A stretch of DNA of 36,695 nt, from contig JAEEJP010000012.1 of assembly GCA_016281925.1 (NCBI GenBank), positions 1-36,695 of the forward strand, written 5' to 3'. Below the pieces are notes generated by a model. It saw nothing but the letters and a program-made list of their open reading frames with translations. It was not told where the DNA came from and did no database searches. This DNA comes from Methanomassiliicoccaceae archaeon. GTDB lineage: Archaea > Thermoplasmatota > Thermoplasmata > Methanomassiliicoccales > Methanomethylophilaceae. Shown here piece after piece: positions 23,509 to 31,752 of the stretch (the stretch's first letter is position 1; the number at the start of each line of letters is the position of its first letter). The position numbers and the translations under genes were made by a program.

Positions 23509-24315
23509 TCTGCTCCCGCCCATGTCCCTGCGATAGGATGAATGCCCGGAATCGGATTCGATGTCCACCCTGATGTCTGCGGTATCGTCCCTGCCGGTCC
23601 ACCTGCAGTACATCTCGTCCCCTTCCCTCACATCGTCCTCCCGGCCGTCGAAAATGAAATCGGCGACGGTGACCGAGCCGACCCTGGATAAGACGCGGAT
23701 GGAAGCGCCGGATTCTATCCAGTCATGGACGAAATGCGCATCCAGAACCATCGAAAGCACGGAATTCCCGATTATAGTAGAGGAATCTATCGCAAAGATG
23801 CCGGGGTCATACCGCTGGGCTATGCCTGTGTCGCGCATCTCTACATCTCCGGACATCGAAACGTGGCCTGATATCCGTCCTGAATCCTTCTGGGAGTACT
23901 TCTCGAACGGAAACGCATCGCCGACGATCTCCCTGTCGAAAGCTATGAAACCGCCTTTATCCGCCTTGATCTCCGCGTATATGTCGAATTCCAGATGGTA
24001 TCTGTATTCAGATGCGATCCAGCGGGCTTCACCGCCCCTCCCTTCCTGGGAATCCGAAGAGAAATCCAGGCCGAAGCTTATGCCGCGCATAGACACGGAA
24101 ATGGGGCATCCCTTCCCGGTAGCTATTATCCCGGCCGACTCCAGTGCCCCGCGGCAGACCATGTCCCTGTAATCGCTCCCGAAAACAGCGTCGAAATCTT
24201 CTTCCGGCAGGGATTCGTATGAAACCCCGAAATCGGATGCCGCATCTGTCTGGACGCAGGAAACGGCGGCCAGGACGGCGGCGGCGAATGACAGAACCAG
24301 CGCAGAACGCTTCAT
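23110..24315 (-). CDS. Exported membrane-anchored protein coupled to a BspA-type gene
   Basis: 401 residues from the ATG at 24315, chosen because a signal peptide begins there (MKRSALVLSFAAAVLAAVSC) and it overlaps the upstream stop as ATGA. The middle is an extracellular domain of about 300 residues rich in Asp/Glu/Ser and beta strands, and no family is recognised. A single membrane helix (MSLIAAFLLLLVAFHG) near the end is followed by FRRRSLRR, giving an outside domain with a short cytoplasmic tail. The last 35 or so residues (ILAEQESPRIHRIHPVDQL) overlap the pirin gene and may be spurious. Tight coupling to the leucine-rich-repeat protein suggests they act together at the surface. Confidence 0.78.
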   Translation of the reverse strand: MKRSALVLSFAAAVLAAVSCVQTDAASDFGVSYESLPEEDFDAVFGSDYRDMVCRGALESAGIIATGKGCPISVSMRGISFGLDFSSDSQEGRGGEARWIASEYRYHLEFDIYAEIKADKGGFIAFDREIVGDAFPFEKYSQKDSGRISGHVSMSGDVEMRDTGIAQRYDPGIFAIDSSTIIGNSVLSMVLDAHFVHDWIESGASIRVLSRVGSVTVADFIFDGREDDVREGDEMYCRWTGRDDTADIRVDIESDSGHSSYRRDMGGSRSGTSHGAVMGSMLHDASPEKEVSGQGEVSSRYIGEFIRGETVRGYLSDDGMEPDFGHVRMDADYLLPAMSLIAAFLLLLVAFHGMHEGLFRRRSLRRHLSGAILAEQESPRIHRIHPVDQLPWPALQLLLPY

Positions 24316-25727
24316 CGGCTTACCTTCATGTATCCGCTGGCAGAGCGGTCGTAAACGAAATCTCCGCGGACGTAGTAGTTGCTGGCCATCCTGGTACCAT
24401 CGGCCGAATAGAACGTCTCGGACAGGGACGCCTGGATGGGGAACGCATAGCCGCCTATGGATAATCCGCCTTTCCCCGAGAATGTTATTTCCTTGATGGC
24501 GGAGCAGCTCCAGAACGCCTCGCCGCCGATGGAAACTATGGCCGCGGGAAGAACAACGGACGTGAGCGATGAGCACCCGGCGAATGCCCTGTCGCCGATA
24601 GATCCGAGGTCGCCAGGCAGGGAGATGCTTCCCAGCGAAGAGCATCCCTCGAAAGCCCTCGGGCCTATTTCCGATACGGACCCGGGAAGGGATGCCTCTT
24701 TGAGCGACGAACAGCCGAAGAACGCCGAATCGCATATCCTTGCCACATCCTCCGGGATGGCGGCCGATATCAGGGAGGAGCAGCCGTAGAACGCCTTGTC
24801 CCCGATCTCCGTCATGCGCATGGGCATCTTCGCGCTGGCCAGCGAGGAGCATCCCTGGAACGCACCCGAGATGTCGGCTATTCTGGGCGGTATGACCGCT
24901 TCCTTAAGCGACGAGCATCCGCTGAAAGCGTTCCAGCCGATCGACTCCAGGTTATCCGGGAGGTCGATGGAAACCAGCGAGGAGCATCCCTGGAACGCGC
25001 CCGCGCCGATGGACACCACGGACTGCGGCATCGAAACCGATGACATCCTGGAGCATCCGTTGAAGGCATAATTCCCGATCTCGGTTATCCCGTCGGGAAT
25101 GCATACGGATTCCACCCAGCTTCTGTCGAAACCGAACAGCTGGCTGGATTCGCCCTTCGATATCGACGATACCGTGGACGGCAGGATCACTTCGCCCCTG
25201 TAAGCTTCCCTCCAAGCTATCCTGGAAATGGAATCCCCGTCGAATGTGAATACATAGGCCTCCTTCCACGCTCCACCGGAGAAACAGTATGCCGCCCCCG
25301 GCTCTGCTCTGGAAATTCCGTTTCCGCCGATCATGCCGGATGATATGGAAAGGGTCCCGTCCAAAGCGTTGATAATCGTGATGTCGCCGGGGCCGTCTAT
25401 GATCCGGGAAGTTCCGTTCAAAGAGACGCTTCCGGCGCCGGAGAATGTCAGAGATTTCAGCGAAGAACATCCTGAGAAAGCCCCGCCTCCGATGGACAGA
25501 ATCCCCGACGGAATGGTCATGTGCCTGAGATTCTCGCATCCCGAGAAGGCTCCCGAGGATATCGATACGGTTCCGCTGGGAAGAGTAAGCGAAGACAGAG
25601 ACAGGTCGCCGGGACGGGGCGCAATCTCCTCGGCTTCCTCTTCATTTCCGGCCAAGACTGCCGCGGCGGAAGCTATGATCGCGGCCGCGACCGCAATAGC
25701 GATGGCCGCTTTCGTGGACATGACCAT
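24312..25727 (-). CDS. BspA-type leucine-rich-repeat surface protein
   Basis: 471 residues. The N-terminus is a signal peptide or anchor (AAIAIAVAAAIIASAAAVLAG), followed by an acidic linker and then 12 or more LRR_5 units of about 23 residues with the pattern AFxGCSSLxSxxLPxxvxSIG. The repeats are almost pure from residue 215 to 420, and a degenerate block (about 105-190) separates two leading repeats from the main array. The repetitive DNA makes the array prone to recombination. There is no C-terminal anchor, but the next gene, coupled by ATGA, encodes a membrane-anchored partner. Such proteins are common in gut Methanomassiliicoccales and resemble Bacteroides and Treponema adhesins. A TATTAATAAAA element about 30 bases upstream fits a promoter. 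Confidence 0.9.
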   Translation of the reverse strand: MVMSTKAAIAIAVAAAIIASAAAVLAGNEEEAEEIAPRPGDLSLSSLTLPSGTVSISSGAFSGCENLRHMTIPSGILSIGGGAFSGCSSLKSLTFSGAGSVSLNGTSRIIDGPGDITIINALDGTLSISSGMIGGNGISRAEPGAAYCFSGGAWKEAYVFTFDGDSISRIAWREAYRGEVILPSTVSSISKGESSQLFGFDRSWVESVCIPDGITEIGNYAFNGCSRMSSVSMPQSVVSIGAGAFQGCSSLVSIDLPDNLESIGWNAFSGCSSLKEAVIPPRIADISGAFQGCSSLASAKMPMRMTEIGDKAFYGCSSLISAAIPEDVARICDSAFFGCSSLKEASLPGSVSEIGPRAFEGCSSLGSISLPGDLGSIGDRAFAGCSSLTSVVLPAAIVSIGGEAFWSCSAIKEITFSGKGGLSIGGYAFPIQASLSETFYSADGTRMASNYYVRGDFVYDRSASGYMKVSR

Positions 25728-25755
25728 GTTATCGGTATCCTATCGGGGCATTTTA

Positions 25756-27147
25756 TTAATAATCGGCGCAAAGCACCGCCGTCAGATCAGCTTCTCGAAT
25801 TTGTGGCCGCAGTTCCGGCAGAAATCCAGATCCGGATCGCGTTCGGTCCTGCATTCCGGGCAGACGCTTTCGATGTCGAATCTGCGGACGGTGCTCCTTC
25901 CGATCGGCGCATTCTCCGTCTTCTTGTCGGCTCCGGACCTCAGGAGCGGCGGCACTATGGCGATGGATGCGGCTGCGATGGCTATCAGGACGTAGACCGC
26001 CCAGTTCCCCGAGGCAGCCTTCCCGGCAGACGCCCCTGAAATCAGCCCGTAAGATGCCGCGATTCCCGAGGAACCGAAGCCATCCGGAACGCATGGTCCG
26101 ATTCCGTCCCCTGCAATGCCCTCGCTTACGGACGGAAGGCCGTCTGAAACGGATTCGCATATGGCCGGGACTATGGCCAGGGCGGCCGCGACCGCCAGGA
26201 TCAGAGCCGATCTCAGGGGAGACATGAGCGCATGTATGCTGTGTTCGGTTATGAACTGCTCTGCCGGCTTTGGGCTCCAGACTGAGAAGGATCACCGACG
26301 CCAGTATCAGCGCTATACCGGCCATACCCGAGATGCCAGGGGTCTCGCCGAAGAACGCGAATCCGGCCAGAGTGGCCACCATCGGCTCCGCGAAAGCCAG
26401 GACGGATGCTTTCCCGGCTTCCATGCGGTTGAGCCCGTAGGTATACAGGAAGTAAGGAATCAGAGTCGAGACGATCCCGAGCGCGGCCATGATCCCCAGA
26501 TTCCGGGGCATCGCCGCGGCGGATGCGATTTCCGGCAGGCAGGAGAACGGCAGGATGCATATGGCGGCCACCAGGAACGTATAAAGCGTGACGGTGAAAG
26601 GATGGTATTTCCTGAGCGCGAACTTGCCGAATATGCTGTACAGCGCATATCCGAAGCCCGACCCTATCCCCGCCGCTATCCCGGCCGCGCTCACTCCGGC
26701 CGCCCCTCCGAGGATCCCCGAAGTCAGCACGCATCCGATGAATGCCGCAACGAGGGCCAGCGCTTTCCTGCGGGTTATCCTCTCCTTGAAAAGGACCGCA
26801 GACATAACCACCACGAAAGACGGGGCCGTGTACAGAAGCACAGCCGCCACCGAAAGCGTCGCTAGCTCTGCGGCCGTAAAATACAGGATGCTGAACATGG
26901 ATATGCTCAGAAGGCCTGTGCCCACGAACATCCATGCGTCGCGGACCGATATCCTGAGGAGCTTCCTGTCGAAAGCCAGCAGCATGGCCAGCATGCCGGC
27001 CGCCGTGATGCAGCACCTGACCCATGTGATCTGTATCGGGTTCAGGCCCGAATCTCCGAGGGATCTCGTGAAAATCCCGATGATGCCCCATAAAGAGGCC
27101 GCGGCTATCACGCATGCGACAGCCGCATCGCACCCGGCCCTGGGCAT
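25756..27147 (-). CDS. EamA/DMT-family transporter, with an out-of-frame tail over the next gene
   Basis: The first 295 or so residues are a ten-helix drug/metabolite transporter in two EamA repeats: CVIAAASLWGIIGIFTRSL at 11-29 opens repeat one, and GFGYALYSIFGKFALRKY near 164 opens repeat two, ending in YGLNRMEAGKASVLAFAEPMVATLAGF and IALILASVILLSLEP. This is the expected full length, and such proteins export amino acids or other metabolites. The frame then continues about 165 codons through the zinc-ribbon gene in another frame, Arg/His/Gly-rich and unselected. A single-base shift near residue 290 would end it at a TAA at 26249, before the zinc-ribbon start. The ATG at 27147 follows the TGA of the preceding gene with no space. 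Confidence 0.85.
   Translation of the reverse strand: MPRAGCDAAVACVIAAASLWGIIGIFTRSLGDSGLNPIQITWVRCCITAAGMLAMLLAFDRKLLRISVRDAWMFVGTGLLSISMFSILYFTAAELATLSVAAVLLYTAPSFVVVMSAVLFKERITRRKALALVAAFIGCVLTSGILGGAAGVSAAGIAAGIGSGFGYALYSIFGKFALRKYHPFTVTLYTFLVAAICILPFSCLPEIASAAAMPRNLGIMAALGIVSTLIPYFLYTYGLNRMEAGKASVLAFAEPMVATLAGFAFFGETPGISGMAGIALILASVILLSLEPKAGRAVHNRTQHTCAHVSPEIGSDPGGRGRPGHSPGHMRIRFRRPSVRKRGHCRGRNRTMRSGWLRFLGNRGILRADFRGVCREGCLGELGGLRPDSHRSRIHRHSAAAPEVRSRQEDGECADRKEHRPQIRHRKRLPGMQDRTRSGSGFLPELRPQIREADLTAVLCADY
25782..26225 (-). CDS. Membrane protein with a C-terminal zinc ribbon
   Basis: 147 residues. A signal peptide-like segment (5-20, RSALILAVAAALAIVPAI), a Gly/Ser-rich stretch and a membrane helix (about 75-93, WAVYVLIAIAAASIAIVPPLL) lead to a zinc ribbon at the end (CPECRTERDPDLDFCRNC, 18 residues), with four cysteines as zinc ligands. 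The ribbon is presumably cytoplasmic. This double-membrane-segment plus zinc-ribbon layout is frequent in small archaeal membrane proteins of unknown role. It lies inside the out-of-frame tail of the EamA gene and upstream of the repeat-protein gene on the same strand. Confidence 0.75.
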   Translation of the reverse strand: MSPLRSALILAVAAALAIVPAICESVSDGLPSVSEGIAGDGIGPCVPDGFGSSGIAASYGLISGASAGKAASGNWAVYVLIAIAAASIAIVPPLLRSGADKKTENAPIGRSTVRRFDIESVCPECRTERDPDLDFCRNCGHKFEKLI

Positions 27148-27519
27148 TCAGTTCAGATCCATGTAGTTCTCTTCGTCGTGGATCTCGTATTTGATGCCGG
27201 CGCCGTCGAGGATCTCGCGGTATTTGGCCACGATGCTCTTGAGATCGCCCACTTTCTCGTAGGATTTGAGATAGAACTCCTTCCTTTCCATCGGGAACAC
27301 GAGCCTGACCTTGCCTTTCCTGTTGTATCCCTCAGGCTTCCTGTTCTGGCTGAGATCAGCGAGGTTCAGCTCTATGTACATATGGAGGATCTCCTCCTCT
27401 TCAGGCATCTGTCCGATCTCCTCCAGGAGGACTTTGAGCATGTCCGGGAAAACCGGGGCCAGGCTCTTGTAATTGGATTTGCCTTTGAGAACGAAATGGG
27501 TGCAGACGACCTTCATCAT
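27148..27519 (-). CDS. Hypothetical cytoplasmic protein upstream of the EamA gene
   Basis: 123 residues, not recognised. The N-terminal third (VVCTHFVLKGKSNYKSL) is followed by an acidic loop (MPEEEEILHMYIELNL) and a basic/aromatic helical region (FPMERKEFYLKSYEKVGDL). No signal or membrane segment is visible, so it is probably a small globular alpha/beta protein. Its TGA is immediately followed by the ATG of the EamA transporter, so the two are surely co-transcribed. It could be an accessory or regulatory protein of the transporter, but only position supports that. Confidence 0.7.
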   Translation of the reverse strand: MMKVVCTHFVLKGKSNYKSLAPVFPDMLKVLLEEIGQMPEEEEILHMYIELNLADLSQNRKPEGYNRKGKVRLVFPMERKEFYLKSYEKVGDLKSIVAKYREILDGAGIKYEIHDEENYMDLN

Positions 27520-27578
27520 CGGCCCAGCAACCGCAGACGTGTATTAAACGGTTTTCTGAGTTTTCTTTGATTGGGATA

Positions 27579-27588
27579 ATATATAAGT
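27579..27588 (+). promoter_or_regulatory. TATA box of the ThiD-ThiN gene
   Basis: ATATATAAGT lies about 19-28 bases ahead of the ATG at 27607, a strong archaeal TATA match at leaderless spacing. No TPP riboswitch-like structure is seen in the short leader. Confidence 0.55.
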
Positions 27589-27606
27589 AAACCATAAAGG
27601 CCGGCG

Positions 27607-28893
27607 ATGAGAACAGCACTTACGGTGGCGGGTTCGGATTCCATCGGAGGGGCAGGCGTACAGGCAGACGTTAAAGCCATGTCCGTCGTCGGAGTCCACG
27701 CCGCTTCGGTCATCACAGCAATCACAGCCCAGAATACCCAGGGCGTTTCCGGCATACTCCCGATATCGGAGGAGTTCGTAAAGATGCAGCTGGAGGAGGT
27801 CCTCCGCGACTGCGACGTGAAAGCCGTCAAAACAGGCATGCTCTACAGCGCAGAGATCGCCGGGACGGTGGCAGACATCCTCGAGGACCATGACATGCCT
27901 CTGATCGTCGATCCCGTCCTCGTATCGGGGACAGGATGCGATCTGGCCGAGGCCGATCTGGTGAAGGCGCTCAAAAGGGAGGTGCTCCCGATATGCGAGC
28001 TTGTCACCCCCAACAGGCACGAAGCGGAAGTATTGTCCGGGATGAGGATACAGAGCAAGGACGACCTGATGCTCGCCTGCGAGATAATCGGCAAGCAGGG
28101 GACGTCGGTATACATCAAAGGAGGGCATTTCAATACCCCTTCAGTGGTGGATTACCTCTACCTTTCATCCGAATTCACGAAATACGAATATCCCCGCCTC
28201 AGGAAATCCGGACATGGGAGCGGATGCATCCTGTCGTCCTACATCACGGCCAACATGGCCAAAGGGATAGACATCGTCAACTCCGTGCTGAAATCCAGGG
28301 AGCTGATCCAGGAGTCCATCGCGACCCAATACAAGATCGGAAAGGGCGATCTGGTCGCCAATCCGATGGTCAGATTGAAAGGGGAAAGCGACAGATCCGC
28401 AGTTCTGGAGTCTCTGGACAAAGCTACGGCCAGGATACTGGACATAGTCCCGGACGAATTCGTCCCGAAGAGCGGCATGAACATCGCGATGGCGATGAAG
28501 GACGCCGCCGGGCCGGAGGAGATCGCCGCAGTGGAGAAGAGGATGACCGTCCACAACGGAATCCTCAGGAAGAACGGGCAGGTCAAGTTCGGCGCCGCCG
28601 ACAATCTGGCCTATGTGCTTCTGACGGTGATGAAGCATGACCCTACCGTCAGATGCATCATGAGCATCGCATACTCTTCCGACGCCGTCGGCGTGATGGA
28701 GGAGGTCGGTCTGGACGCCGTCACAGCCGAGATGGACAGGGACCACCCGATGGAATCAACCGAAAAAGCCCTTTCCAAACGCAGAAACATTCCCGACGCC
28801 ATAATAGACAAGAATTCCAGGAAGGAAAGGATCATCAGGCTCCTGGCCAAGGACAGCGACGACATGCTATCCAAGCTGGAGCAGATCCTCTGA
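27607..28893 (+). CDS. thiDN: ThiD-ThiN: HMP(-P) kinase fused to ThiN-type thiamine-phosphate synthase
   Basis: 428 residues. Residues 1-245 are ThiD: AGSDSIGGAGVQADVKAM at 8-25 binds hydroxymethylpyrimidine, DPVLVSGTG near 102-110 and RKSGHGSGCILSSYI near 199-213 carry the ribokinase-type anion hole and catalytic base. It phosphorylates HMP to HMP-P and HMP-PP. Residues about 260-428 are ThiN (PKSGMNIAMAMKDAAG near 289, IMSIAYSSDAVG near 352, IPDAIIDKNSRKERIIRLL near 396), which joins HMP-PP to thiazole phosphate in archaea that lack ThiE. In some archaea the ThiN domain instead serves in ThiR repressors, but a fused ThiDN is normally catalytic. A ThiE gene is also in this window, so the two overlap in function. 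Confidence 0.93.
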   Translation: MRTALTVAGSDSIGGAGVQADVKAMSVVGVHAASVITAITAQNTQGVSGILPISEEFVKMQLEEVLRDCDVKAVKTGMLYSAEIAGTVADILEDHDMPLIVDPVLVSGTGCDLAEADLVKALKREVLPICELVTPNRHEAEVLSGMRIQSKDDLMLACEIIGKQGTSVYIKGGHFNTPSVVDYLYLSSEFTKYEYPRLRKSGHGSGCILSSYITANMAKGIDIVNSVLKSRELIQESIATQYKIGKGDLVANPMVRLKGESDRSAVLESLDKATARILDIVPDEFVPKSGMNIAMAMKDAAGPEEIAAVEKRMTVHNGILRKNGQVKFGAADNLAYVLLTVMKHDPTVRCIMSIAYSSDAVGVMEEVGLDAVTAEMDRDHPMESTEKALSKRRNIPDAIIDKNSRKERIIRLLAKDSDDMLSKLEQIL

Positions 28894-28902
28894 TTTTAAG
28901 CG

Positions 28903-28930
28903 GGGGCATCAGCCCTCCTCTTTTCCTTTT
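28903..28930 (+). terminator. Intrinsic terminator after thiDN
   Basis: GGGC pairs with GCCC across a short loop at about 28904-28916 and is followed by a TCCTCTTTTCCTTTT tract, 10 bases beyond the TGA. The stem is short but the T-rich run is good. Confidence 0.45.
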
Positions 28931-29023
28931 CATTGGCTTTCCCTATTAAAGACGGCAGCCGAGTCTGATGGAATCTCAGAAAAAAGAAGTTGTTTGGGAA
29001 AGGGTTTCAGGCCGGAATCCAGC

Positions 29024-29938
29024 TCATTCTTTGAAGGATTTCAGCTCGATCTCGAAGTAGAGGTCTTCGTTGACGGTTCCTCTGTCGGAAGTCTTGTAGC
29101 TGAAGGTTCCGTTGTCGACCTCAGTCACATACCACTTCTCGTCGCCGAAATCGAACGATTCCATCTGGATCGTTTTTCCGGACACGGCGGTGTAGTTCTT
29201 GAATGCGAGATCGCAGACGATATCCTCGGCGGTCTTGGAGGTCACAGTGAAAGTGAGCTTCTCTTTTCCGTCTTCAGGAGCGTCTCCCCCGGGGGAGAAG
29301 GTGTAGGTCTTTCCCGCGACAGGCATGTTGTTTATCTCGACCATGTTGGAGTTGGAGACCAGAACGGCCATTGCATCCCATCCGTATACGGTCTTGAACT
29401 GCGTGCCGACATAGGCGACCTTCATGCCGTAAAGACTCTCGAACTGGCTGGAAGTCATGCTCTGCGTGACAGGAACGACGAATCCGTTGAGGGGGACTGT
29501 GTTCTTGGTCTCCGCTCCGACATATCCCTTGTCCTTGGGGATCAGCACCTTGAATTTGTCTCCGACTTTGTGCCCGACGATGGCGTTCTCGAACATCTCG
29601 AGGGCTCCGCCGGATCCGATGGTGATGTCCAGAGGGCTGTAGGAAGATCTGGTAGTGAAATCGTCTGACTTAGCGATGCTGTCATCGTTGGCGACGCTCT
29701 TGTAGCTGGTGTCGAAAACGAGGGCTCCGTCGCTGCCGATATAATCATAGAAGGTTCCCGTGTAGTCGACGGTGACCGAATCGCCGTATGCCGCCGTTCT
29801 ATCCTCGCTTGACGAGAGGTGGTCGATGGCGAATACGCCGAGCACCGCGGCGCACGCGATCAGGAAAAGCACAAGGCAGACCATGAAAATGGGATCGTGC
29901 TCTTTGCGCTCCTTAACTTTATTCTCTTCGCCGGCCAT
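29024..29938 (-). CDS. Membrane-anchored FKBP-type peptidyl-prolyl isomerase
   Basis: 304 residues from the ATG at 29938, chosen for TATA spacing. After a charged start (GEENKVKERKEHD) there is one membrane helix (PIFMVCLVLFLIACAAVLGVF, with about 17-40 spanning it), so the enzyme faces outside. The FKBP domain begins at DSVTVDYTGTFYD near 57, and VFDTS and FENAIVGHKVGDKFKVLIP near 120-140 supply the active-site aromatic pocket. It is archaeal long-type, with a C-terminal insertion of about 150 residues (from about 150) likely to be chaperone-like. It folds or helps fold exported proteins. It has its own TATA box (TTTTATAAG near 29970). Confidence 0.88.
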   Translation of the reverse strand: MAGEENKVKERKEHDPIFMVCLVLFLIACAAVLGVFAIDHLSSSEDRTAAYGDSVTVDYTGTFYDYIGSDGALVFDTSYKSVANDDSIAKSDDFTTRSSYSPLDITIGSGGALEMFENAIVGHKVGDKFKVLIPKDKGYVGAETKNTVPLNGFVVPVTQSMTSSQFESLYGMKVAYVGTQFKTVYGWDAMAVLVSNSNMVEINNMPVAGKTYTFSPGGDAPEDGKEKLTFTVTSKTAEDIVCDLAFKNYTAVSGKTIQMESFDFGDEKWYVTEVDNGTFSYKTSDRGTVNEDLYFEIELKSFKE

Positions 29939-29995
29939 TATAACCATCGCTCGCATAATAATGACCTTATAAAACGTTTATTATGAAAATAGTCT

Positions 29996-30398
29996 GTATG
30001 AAACAACCTTGACTGACCGACGCTCCGGATCGCCCGCCAAGCTCCAGGCGGCCTCAAGAACCCGAAAACCTCGAACCCGCCCCCGACAGACACGGCCTCC
30101 GACCAGACCTGCGCCCCGTTTTCCTCGGTGTCGAGGAAGATCTTCCCGTCCTCCGCTTCCAGCTGCCGGCGCGGCCGATCTCATGATCGTCGTCGAGCCC
30201 TCTCCGGGACAGAGATCCTTCGGGATGAGCTGCAGGTACCTTCCGCCCTGCTCGAACATGAACATGAACCTGGCCATGGCCTTCTGCATCGGCGGGACAC
30301 ACTCGTAGCACCCGGGCCCTCCGCGCTCCTCCATGCTCGTTTGAGATCGGGATCCGGGCGTCAATCTCGCTGAAATTCCGCAGACCCTCTATGCTCAT
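29996..30398 (-). pseudogene. Decayed paralogue of the 138-residue protein next upstream
   Basis: Pieces of one protein lie in different frames. MSIEGLRNF begins near 30398 and matches a start. MQKAMARFMFMFEQGGRYLQLIPKD follows in another frame and matches the intact paralogue's SKVMFTEDGRLLMMMEKPAD. EAEDGKIFLDTEENG then QVWSEAVSVGGGFEVFGFL in a third frame matches EEEDGKILFDSG then GEAVSPWVEI. At least two indels are needed to restore one frame. This shows a tandem duplication in which the downstream copy has decayed. The original function is unknown. The 3' limit is approximate because there is no clear stop before the FKBP promoter. Confidence 0.6.
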
Positions 30399-30525
30399 GG
30401 CTCTCCCTCAGCATCGGGCCGGCGATGTCCGATTGCAGTTCAAATCGTCATGCATGCTATAAATAACAAGCACGAGAAAAGCGATGGCGCCCCTGCCCGG
30501 CATCAGGCAGAGGCTGAAAAATGAT

Positions 30526-30942
30526 TCAGTCCCTTACAAGCTTGTAGGAGAACAGGAACAGCTCTTCGTCGCTCCCTTTAATCTCGACCCAGGGCGACAC
30601 GGCCTCTCCGAAGATCTCCCCCTTCATCCCGGAGTCGAACAGGATCTTGCCGTCCTCCTCCTTCCAAGGGTGCTTCTCGTACACGAGATAGCCGTCGTAG
30701 AGCTCCATCTCGCCCTCCGCGACCATCTCGTCGACCTCCTCCTGGGACATATCGGCGGGCTTCTCCATCATCATGAGTAACCTCCCGTCCTCGGTGAACA
30801 TGACCTTGCTCATGAACAGGTCCTTGTCATCGATGCTGTCGTCCGCGAGGACGTCCTCGACTGGCCTCCAGGTCTTATTGAGATCGGAATCCAGCATCTG
30901 GACCTCCTTGATCTTCCATCTTCCAACGACGTTCATCGCCAT
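30526..30942 (-). CDS. Hypothetical 138-residue protein, intact member of a tandem pair
   Basis: A small, acidic cytoplasmic protein I do not recognise. The start at 30942 is preferred because a TATA box (GTTATATACG, minus strand) lies about 25 bases ahead. It opens with VVGRWKIKEVQML and is mostly Asp/Glu/Met-rich, with a central beta pattern MFTEDGRLLMMM and a final EEDGKILFDSGMKGEIFGEA, then EELFLFSYKLVRD. This recalls lipocalin-like, META-like or ATPase-inhibitor-type small beta barrels that begin with GxW, but no firm assignment is possible. A decayed copy lies immediately downstream. It shares no operon with a known gene. Confidence 0.75.
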   Translation of the reverse strand: MAMNVVGRWKIKEVQMLDSDLNKTWRPVEDVLADDSIDDKDLFMSKVMFTEDGRLLMMMEKPADMSQEEVDEMVAEGEMELYDGYLVYEKHPWKEEDGKILFDSGMKGEIFGEAVSPWVEIKGSDEELFLFSYKLVRD

Positions 30943-30962
30943 GATGAAACACCGTCGTGCGC

Positions 30963-30972
30963 CGTATATAAC
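30963..30972 (-). promoter_or_regulatory. TATA box of the 138-residue protein gene
   Basis: On the minus strand GTTATATACG lies about 22-31 bases ahead of the ATG at 30942. No Shine-Dalgarno is seen, consistent with a leaderless start. Confidence 0.5.
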
Positions 30973-30973
30973 G

Positions 30974-31681
30974 CTAATCCCGGCAGGATGCTCGGCGCTG
31001 TTCTCGAGACCGTGCGAACAGCCCCTGTCGAAGCATCGGCTCGGAACAGCCGTCAGACGGATGTCCATCAGCCATCACAGACCGATCCGCTCGGCGGACT
31101 CTGAAGGCTACCCCGAATCTGCCGGCGATTTCCGCGCATTTCCTCTCGGATTCCTCGGGGATGTACCCTCCGACGATGGATACTGTGACGCCCTGGATAA
31201 GTTCCCTGCATTCGGCTATGAAATCCAGCACCGCCTGGTAGGATCCGATCCCGAATCTGCTGCGTGTGATCTCGAGGTATTCCGCCGGATCGGAGGCGTT
31301 CAGGCTTATGGATATCCTGTCCACGCATCCGGCCAGATCAGGGACTATGTCCCGGCCGTTGATGAGATTCCCGAGGCCGTTGGTGTCAAGGCGGACCTTT
31401 TTTCCGAGCTTTTCCTTCACCATCTTCGCCGCCGCGATCAGGTCGTCCAGCCTTTCTGTCGGCTCCCCGTATCCGCAGAATACGATTTCGCCGGATTCCG
31501 ACAGATCTTTCGTCTCCAGCTCCGAGATCACCTCTTCCGGGGTAGGCTCCCTGTCGAGCCAGAGGCATTCCGCGTCGCCCAGCGCATCTGTCCTGTTTCT
31601 GACGCAGAAAATGCACTTGCACGGGCAGCGGTTCGTCAGATTGACGTAATAAGTCTTCCCGTAGCGGTAGACGATGGTCAT
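30974..31681 (-). CDS. Radical SAM protein of the TatD-associated type, C-terminus extended
   Basis: 235 residues. NLTNRCPCKCIFCVRN at 14-29 gives the CxxxCxxC that binds the [4Fe-4S] cluster of radical SAM enzymes, GEIVFCGYGEPTERL near 65 is the GGEP-like SAM-binding segment, and VRLDTNGLGN and VDRISISLNASDPAEY complete the partial TIM barrel. The short barrel ending in VAFRVR and the NLTNRCPCKC start are characteristic of the family associated with TatD-type hydrolases, of unknown reaction. No tatD gene is adjacent here. The last 40 or so residues (from RRADRSVMADG) look out of frame and reach a TAG at 30974 in the promoter of the next gene. It is divergent from ThiE. Confidence 0.83.
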   Translation of the reverse strand: MTIVYRYGKTYYVNLTNRCPCKCIFCVRNRTDALGDAECLWLDREPTPEEVISELETKDLSESGEIVFCGYGEPTERLDDLIAAAKMVKEKLGKKVRLDTNGLGNLINGRDIVPDLAGCVDRISISLNASDPAEYLEITRSRFGIGSYQAVLDFIAECRELIQGVTVSIVGGYIPEESERKCAEIAGRFGVAFRVRRADRSVMADGHPSDGCSEPMLRQGLFARSREQRRASCRD

Positions 31682-31752
31682 GCGCCCCCATCCAGATCCG
31701 CATAGAAAGGCTTTGGCATAACGCTATCTACCTGCCGGCGCTATTCATTGGC

